Positions 60,419 to 64,000 of a DNA stretch of 64,000 bases are shown piece after piece. The notes under the pieces are model-generated. The model saw nothing but the letters and a program-made list of their open reading frames with translations, was not told the DNA's origin and did not search any database. The position numbers were made by a program, and so were the translations under genes. This DNA comes from an uncultured Ignavibacteria bacterium (GTDB lineage: Bacteria; Bacteroidota; Ignavibacteria; Kapaibacteriales; Kapaibacteriaceae). The stretch lies in contig CAJAIA010000009.1 of assembly GCA_903939735.1 (NCBI GenBank), forward strand, positions 1 to 64,000, written 5' to 3'. Positions within the stretch are counted from its first letter, which is position 1, and each line of letters begins with the position of its first letter.

Positions 60419-61768
60419 ATGACTGCTATCCTACGTTCAGTTCTTATTGCCTTGCTGCTCTGTGCTGCATCGTATGGTGCATATGCGCAGATAGAACGTC
60501 AGATCAGCTTCGACGAAGCGGGCAAGATCTTCGTCGTGTCCAAGTCGATGAACGACGAGTACAAGTGGTTTGAGCCTGTCGAGACCTTCCTCGAGGCACG
60601 TCTGTTCAAGATGAGCGACTCGGCGTTTGTGCTCGAGATCCTGCGTCGTGCCGATCAAGGCAACGAGCGTGAGCGACGCCAACTCTCGATGGTGGAGATG
60701 GCAGCGTTGCGTTCACGCATGCAAACGGCGGCAGCACCTTCGGTCGATATCGGTGGTTTGGATCAGAGCGGACGCAGCACGTTGTTGTGGGGCAGCACAC
60801 TGTGGTCGCTCTTTTACTACGGAACAGCCGTTTCGATTGTCTTTAGTTCTGATGGTAGCGTCAGTTCCGCACCAACCTATTTAATCGCGGGCGGACTTGG
60901 CTACTTCGTGCCTGCGCTGTTAACGCAGAATGCCAACGTGACGGCCGGTGCGGCCTCGTTGGCTGTGGGTGGCATGTTTCAGGGGGCTTTGCATGGTTGG
61001 GCACTTGGCGGATTGATTTCTGGATCGAATCTCTCCTCACGCACGGGCTTCGCACTGTCGATCCTTGGTGGTGTGTCTGAAACCGTTGCAGGCTATGTGA
61101 TCGGTTCGAATACAGGAATCTCGGAAGGTGCGGCTGGCGTGATCAACACCACAGAGTTCTACGGAGCGGCGGGTGGCGCACTGGCAGCATTGACGATCAT
61201 GGGTAACGTAACTGAAGGCGATGCAGGAATTCGCGTCCTATCAGGTCTTGGACTCGTTGGTGCCGCCGGTGGTATTCTTCTTGGCAATGAGATCATCAAG
61301 TCGCAACACATTACCAACTCTGATGCAACGGTCTATGCGCTGACGGGTGCGCTTGGTCTTGGCCTGCCCTATGCCGTTCTCTCAGCCGTGAGCACAGACA
61401 ACGTATCGACGAGAGTTATAACCGGGATTGGGCTCTTGGGAGCAGCAGGGGGCTTGTATCTCGGTACAAGGCTTATTGACGGACTCGACTATCGTGAAGG
61501 CGACGGCTCCACGTTCCTTCTCAGTACACTCGCCGGAGGTGTTATCGGCGTTGGTATTGCACAGCTCGTGGATTCACCCCGGGCTATTGGGCCGCTCGTG
61601 TGGGCATCGGCAGCAGGTGGGTTCCTCATCGGTCGTGCCCTTGCACGTCCGGACGCAGAGGGTACGTCCATGGGCAAGCTCGACGTGAACTTCAATCCGC
61701 TCGGACTCGTCCTCGGCGCTCGTTCGAACGTTCCGATGCCAATCGGCTCGGTGACTTATCGCTTCTGA
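60419..61768 (+). CDS. Exported glycine-rich repeat protein, function unknown
   Basis: A 449-residue protein. Signal peptide (about 1-23, ends 'GAYAQ'), a charged helical region (about 24-110), then a hydrophobic, glycine-rich body of six or more segments such as 'LIAGGLGYFVPALL', 'GLVGAAGGILLGNEI', 'GLLGAAGGLYLGTRL' and 'WASAAGGFLIGRAL'. These AAGG..LG patterns resemble glycine-zipper membrane segments. The end 'GSVTYRF' has the terminal Phe of outer-membrane proteins. I know no family. GGAG precedes the ATG at 60419. Its 3' end overlaps the TauE gene by 13 bases. Confidence 0.7.
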   Translation: MTAILRSVLIALLLCAASYGAYAQIERQISFDEAGKIFVVSKSMNDEYKWFEPVETFLEARLFKMSDSAFVLEILRRADQGNERERRQLSMVEMAALRSRMQTAAAPSVDIGGLDQSGRSTLLWGSTLWSLFYYGTAVSIVFSSDGSVSSAPTYLIAGGLGYFVPALLTQNANVTAGAASLAVGGMFQGALHGWALGGLISGSNLSSRTGFALSILGGVSETVAGYVIGSNTGISEGAAGVINTTEFYGAAGGALAALTIMGNVTEGDAGIRVLSGLGLVGAAGGILLGNEIIKSQHITNSDATVYALTGALGLGLPYAVLSAVSTDNVSTRVITGIGLLGAAGGLYLGTRLIDGLDYREGDGSTFLLSTLAGGVIGVGIAQLVDSPRAIGPLVWASAAGGFLIGRALARPDAEGTSMGKLDVNFNPLGLVLGARSNVPMPIGSVTYRF

Positions 61769-62691
61769 GCGAGCAACAGACCAGACGTTAGCACGACCGT
61801 TACTCCAGCAATGAGCACGTGCTCGAGGGTGAGTCCCAGCACGTACAGCGCACCGAGAAACTGCACCACGATAATGGTGTAGAGTAAGCGTGCAATCGCA
61901 ATACGCGGCCACTTCGAGATGACGTATGCGCCAAGAGGTGCAAACACCAATACGACTGGTGCTGCAGCAAGCCATGCAGTGAACTCTGTCTGACCGAAAT
62001 CGTTGTACACCGTTGTGTGCAAGAGCGTCCCGGCTAGCGTCAGGATGCTCATCAACAGCACAGACGTTGGTGTTGCGACCTTTTCGTCGACACCGTACCA
62101 GAGTCTGAGCATGCAGAAGGTGAGGAGATCAATACCATTGCCGAACAGCGATGTGACGAATCCACCTACGACCCCGATCATCACCAAGTTCAAGATGTCC
62201 CTGCGTTGCAACACGTCTGGGAGTTGTTGCGCAAGCGGTGTAGATGTTCTGCGATTCGCTTGCCACAACGCTATACCAAAGGCAAGCCAGATTGACACAA
62301 ACAGCAGCTTCGTTAGCGTGGGATCGACGTGCGGTGCGAGTGAGTACGTGCCAGCAATCAACCCTACAACACCGCCAATCGCAGGATAGAATACTGCGCG
62401 CAGCTCAACAGGAATGCGACGTCCGATGATGAGCATGCTCGCCGACACCATGCCGAAGCTTTGGATCGCGAAGGAGAAGTTACGAGCAGCATCAGGTGGA
62501 ATCTTCAGCAGCAAGGTGAACACCGGGAATGCTACAGCACCGCCCCCTTCAGCGCTTGCGCCCGCGATGAATGAGCCAAACACCATCGTCAGCGCGGCCG
62601 GCCATGCATCGAGTGGCGACACGGATGATGTGAGCAGCAGCACAAGCCAGAGAGCTAGTGCACAGACAACGAAGATGAGGTAGTACCGCAT
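61756..62691 (-). CDS. Sulfite exporter TauE/SafE family membrane protein
   Basis: A 311-residue inner-membrane protein with eight or more helices in two repeats. 'FGSFIAGASAEGGGAVAFPV' and 'GVVGGFVTSLFGNGIDLLTF' are the duplicated TauE motifs. The family exports sulfite, sulfoacetate or similar anions. It begins 6 bases after the coiled-coil gene ends and seems to be the last gene of an operon headed by the HTH gene. Confidence 0.88.
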   Translation of the reverse strand: MRYYLIFVVCALALWLVLLLTSSVSPLDAWPAALTMVFGSFIAGASAEGGGAVAFPVFTLLLKIPPDAARNFSFAIQSFGMVSASMLIIGRRIPVELRAVFYPAIGGVVGLIAGTYSLAPHVDPTLTKLLFVSIWLAFGIALWQANRRTSTPLAQQLPDVLQRRDILNLVMIGVVGGFVTSLFGNGIDLLTFCMLRLWYGVDEKVATPTSVLLMSILTLAGTLLHTTVYNDFGQTEFTAWLAAAPVVLVFAPLGAYVISKWPRIAIARLLYTIIVVQFLGALYVLGLTLEHVLIAGVTVVLTSGLLLAQKR

Positions 62692-62697
62692 CGTGTC

Positions 62698-62964
62698 CTA
62701 GACTCCGTCTCCATGCACGAGTTGCTTCAAAAAGCCAATGATCACGTGTTGATTGTCGATGATCGTCGACTGATTTGTGATGATCGTCTGCTGATTGCCA
62801 ACGATGTTCGAGAGCTGATCCGAAAGTGCAGCTTGTGAGTCACCTACAAAGCGCTGTGTTTCGGAGAGTATTTCTTGCGACTGAGCAATACGATCTTCGT
62901 TCGCTGCAATCGTGCGCAGCGCCGATTCAAGATGTGTGAGTAGTTCACGTTCTTCGCGATCCAT
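62698..62964 (-). CDS. Small coiled-coil protein with Asn-layered heptads
   Basis: An 88-residue soluble protein that is probably one long helix. Three perfect heptads near the C-terminus read NQQTIIT, NQSTIID, NQHVIIG. With Ile at position a, Asn falls at position d, the 'N@d' layer that is typical of trimeric coiled coils such as those in autotransporter adhesins. There is no signal peptide. The start overlaps the HTH gene end by 20 bases and the stop lies 6 bases before TauE. The function is unknown; it may oligomerise or bind the HTH protein. Confidence 0.7.
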   Translation of the reverse strand: MDREERELLTHLESALRTIAANEDRIAQSQEILSETQRFVGDSQAALSDQLSNIVGNQQTIITNQSTIIDNQHVIIGFLKQLVHGDGV

Positions 62965-63439
62965 TGTCAGCTCCAAGACGTTTCCGAATGCGTGCAATAT
63001 CAACCTTTGAGAGCATACTCCGCAGTTCATCGAGTGCATAGGGCTGACGTCGATGATGCGTCTGAATGTCCCGCAATATGCGACCACAGTGTTGTTTTGA
63101 GTAGTCGATGTCAAACAATCGCTTGATAGCTCGTTGCACAAGGTTGCGATCCCATTGTTGTGCGTCGATGCCATGTTCGCGAGGGGGCGAGGTGAGCAGC
63201 AACTCCAACATGCGTCGATGTCGATCGGTCATGCGTCGTGGCGCACCTGTGCGTGCCCTCGCCGTCAGAGCATCGATGCCGCTGCGCTCGACAGCGGCAA
63301 ACCACTGGTAGACAGCGGGCAGACTCACACCCAGTGAATCTGCGATACGCCGTGTGCTCCAGCCCCGTTCTCGCAGTTGGATAGCACGGATACGACGGCG
63401 TTCCTGCACACGTCGAGCAAGCGATATCTGTGTAGGCAT
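62945..63439 (-). CDS. IS630-type helix-turn-helix protein without a transposase domain
   Basis: A 164-residue protein. The first half is a helix-turn-helix as in IS630/Tc1 transposase N-termini ('LRERGWSTRRIADSLGVSLP', 'VYQWFAAVERSGIDAL'), then a winged-helix part ('WDRNLVQRAIKRLFDIDYSK', 'HCGRILRDIQ'). The DDE catalytic domain that normally follows is absent and I see no inverted repeats, so it is probably a domesticated DNA-binding protein. A perfect 18-base palindrome lies 10 bases before its start, a good candidate for its own operator. It precedes the coiled-coil and TauE genes. Confidence 0.75.
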   Translation of the reverse strand: MPTQISLARRVQERRRIRAIQLRERGWSTRRIADSLGVSLPAVYQWFAAVERSGIDALTARARTGAPRRMTDRHRRMLELLLTSPPREHGIDAQQWDRNLVQRAIKRLFDIDYSKQHCGRILRDIQTHHRRQPYALDELRSMLSKVDIARIRKRLGADNGSRRT

Positions 63440-63449
63440 ATGGCAAGAT

Positions 63450-63467
63450 AAGGAACATATGTTCCTT
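63450..63467. promoter_or_regulatory. 18-base perfect palindrome upstream of the HTH operon
   Basis: AAGGAACATATGTTCCTT reads the same on both strands. It abuts the minus-strand element TATCTTGC (63443-63450) next to the start at 63439, so a bound dimer would block transcription. Autoregulation by the HTH protein is the simplest reading. Confidence 0.6.
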
Positions 63468-63494
63468 TAATTTCGACAAGCGTGATTGCTCGAA

Positions 63495-63502
63495 TATGTT
63501 TG
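63495..63502 (+). promoter_or_regulatory. TAnnTTTG element for the gene at 63544
   Basis: TATGTTTG, an exact consensus match 41 bases before the ATG at 63544; a GAGGGG ribosome-binding site lies between. Confidence 0.45.
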
Positions 63503-63543
63503 CCTCGTCACCATTCATAACGAACTGTCTGAGGGGTAGAAGT

Positions 63544-64000
63544 ATGTCGCGAGTTCGATTCGGTCTGAAGATTGGCGTTCTTGTTGCAGCTATGGCTGTG
63601 CTTTCGGTGCAATCATGGGGTCAGGGCTGCGTTGTTGTGCGTGGCGGTGCCATGTGTGGCACGAACTCGGGTACGACGATCAACCTGCAGCAGGGCGAGT
63701 TCAATCTTGTGCTTGGTGCACGGAACTTCACGTCGTTCCGGCACTTCCGTGGTGATCACGAAGAAGCATTCCGTGTAGCACAAGGCACAGAGGTCATCAA
63801 CAAGTCGAGCTTTGTCGATCTGTCGATCAACTATGGCATCACGGATCGTCTGTTCGCCACGGTGATCTTGCCGTTTGTCTACAATGATCGTTCGTCGCTG
63901 TATGAGCATGGTGGTAACCCACGCTTCGACTCATCGGGGAATCTCATCGGAACATGGAAGGGCGACCGCCGTCACACGTACTCTTCAGGTCTGGCTGACA
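63544..64000 (+). CDS. Exported outer-membrane channel-like protein, C-terminus cut by window edge
   Basis: The frame is open from the ATG at 63544 to the window end (152 residues visible). A signal peptide (about 1-27, ends 'QSWGQ') is followed by 'GCVVVRGGAMCGTNSG'. Beta-strand-rich sequence then follows, such as 'EFNLVLGARNFTSFRHFRG', 'VDLSINYGITDRLFATVILP' and 'FVYNDRSS', typical of barrel transporters of the 'MetA-pathway phenol degradation' outer-membrane type (PF13557-like). The 'YGITDRLFATVILPF' phrase is the strongest hint. The substrate is unknown. Confidence 0.65.
   Translation, partial: MSRVRFGLKIGVLVAAMAVLSVQSWGQGCVVVRGGAMCGTNSGTTINLQQGEFNLVLGARNFTSFRHFRGDHEEAFRVAQGTEVINKSSFVDLSINYGITDRLFATVILPFVYNDRSSLYEHGGNPRFDSSGNLIGTWKGDRRHTYSSGLAD

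Noticed and set aside
62945-63439. An intact IS630-family insertion sequence
   Set aside because: The DDE domain, terminal inverted repeats and TA target duplication are not visible; only the HTH part exists.
1-64000. CRISPR array, prophage, integrase or restriction-modification locus
   Set aside because: I saw no regularly spaced direct repeats, phage structural genes, integrase or methylase/endonuclease pair; the YgjP-like peptidase alone is not evidence of one.

Overview
This window looks like ordinary chromosome from a Gram-negative member of the Bacteroidota/Chlorobiota assemblage. A Kapaibacteriota (OPB56)- or Ignavibacteria-like lineage is my best guess, at low-to-moderate confidence. 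The support is: many secreted proteins ending in type IX secretion (T9SS) style C-terminal sorting domains; several promoter elements of the Bacteroidota form TAnnTTTG; a bacilliredoxin; a eukaryote-like citrate synthase; a K+-type membrane pyrophosphatase; and many outer-membrane barrel and TonB-dependent proteins. Coding density is very high. Genes commonly overlap by ATGA or TAATG, and no gene-free stretch exceeds 300 bases. I saw no rRNA, CRISPR array, prophage or intact insertion sequence.

Layout. 1-8.3 kb: a truncated barrel lipoprotein, a LamG plus six-Ig surface protein, and a DUF2911 / PIG-L deacetylase / sodium-solute symporter operon. 8.4-19.5 kb: a plant-type LRR protein, two lipoproteins (one a Cache sensor domain) with a duplicated fragment nearby, an arsC-acr3 arsenic operon, a ferritin-like lipoprotein, Asp-box and kelch-like secreted proteins, an orphan HigA antitoxin and a serine hydrolase. 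19.5-29.6 kb: a D-amino-acid-oxidase-like flavoprotein whose domain order is circularly permuted, a divergent TonB receptor, and a WD40 / SBBP propeller / double-OmpA operon. 29.7-33 kb: an ECF sigma factor with a membrane anti-sigma-like protein, a barrel protein, PAP2 phosphatase and tRNA-Lys. 33-40 kb: HppA pyrophosphatase, tRNA-Val, citrate synthase, an ABC permease and an M1 peptidase. 40-45 kb: a second ECF sigma / anti-sigma-like operon that also carries a lipoprotein and a large T9SS protein. 45-52 kb: YgjP peptidase, bacilliredoxin, TPR protein, RlmI-type methyltransferase and a 1051-residue secreted protein. 52-57.8 kb: a tightly overlapping leftward run from a DegT aminotransferase through a LiaF-like protein, class II photolyase, hypothetical protein, EamA transporter and GmhA to tRNA-Thr. 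57.8-64 kb: a Rieske / unusual cytochrome b pair, alanine dehydrogenase, a glycine-rich protein, an HTH / coiled-coil / TauE operon behind an 18-bp palindrome, and a truncated secreted protein.

The observations most worth following are: (1) the circularly permuted DAO-fold flavoprotein; (2) a cytochrome b homologue that seems to have lost both histidines of the second heme site and the PEWY motif, next to an intact Rieske protein; (3) two sigma/anti-sigma pairs whose anti-sigma-like partner continues through a membrane segment into a beta-barrel-like C-terminus; (4) a set of promoter-like elements 2-5 bases before start codons, suggesting leaderless mRNAs; (5) a strongly over-represented heptamer AGGGGGC on both strands.
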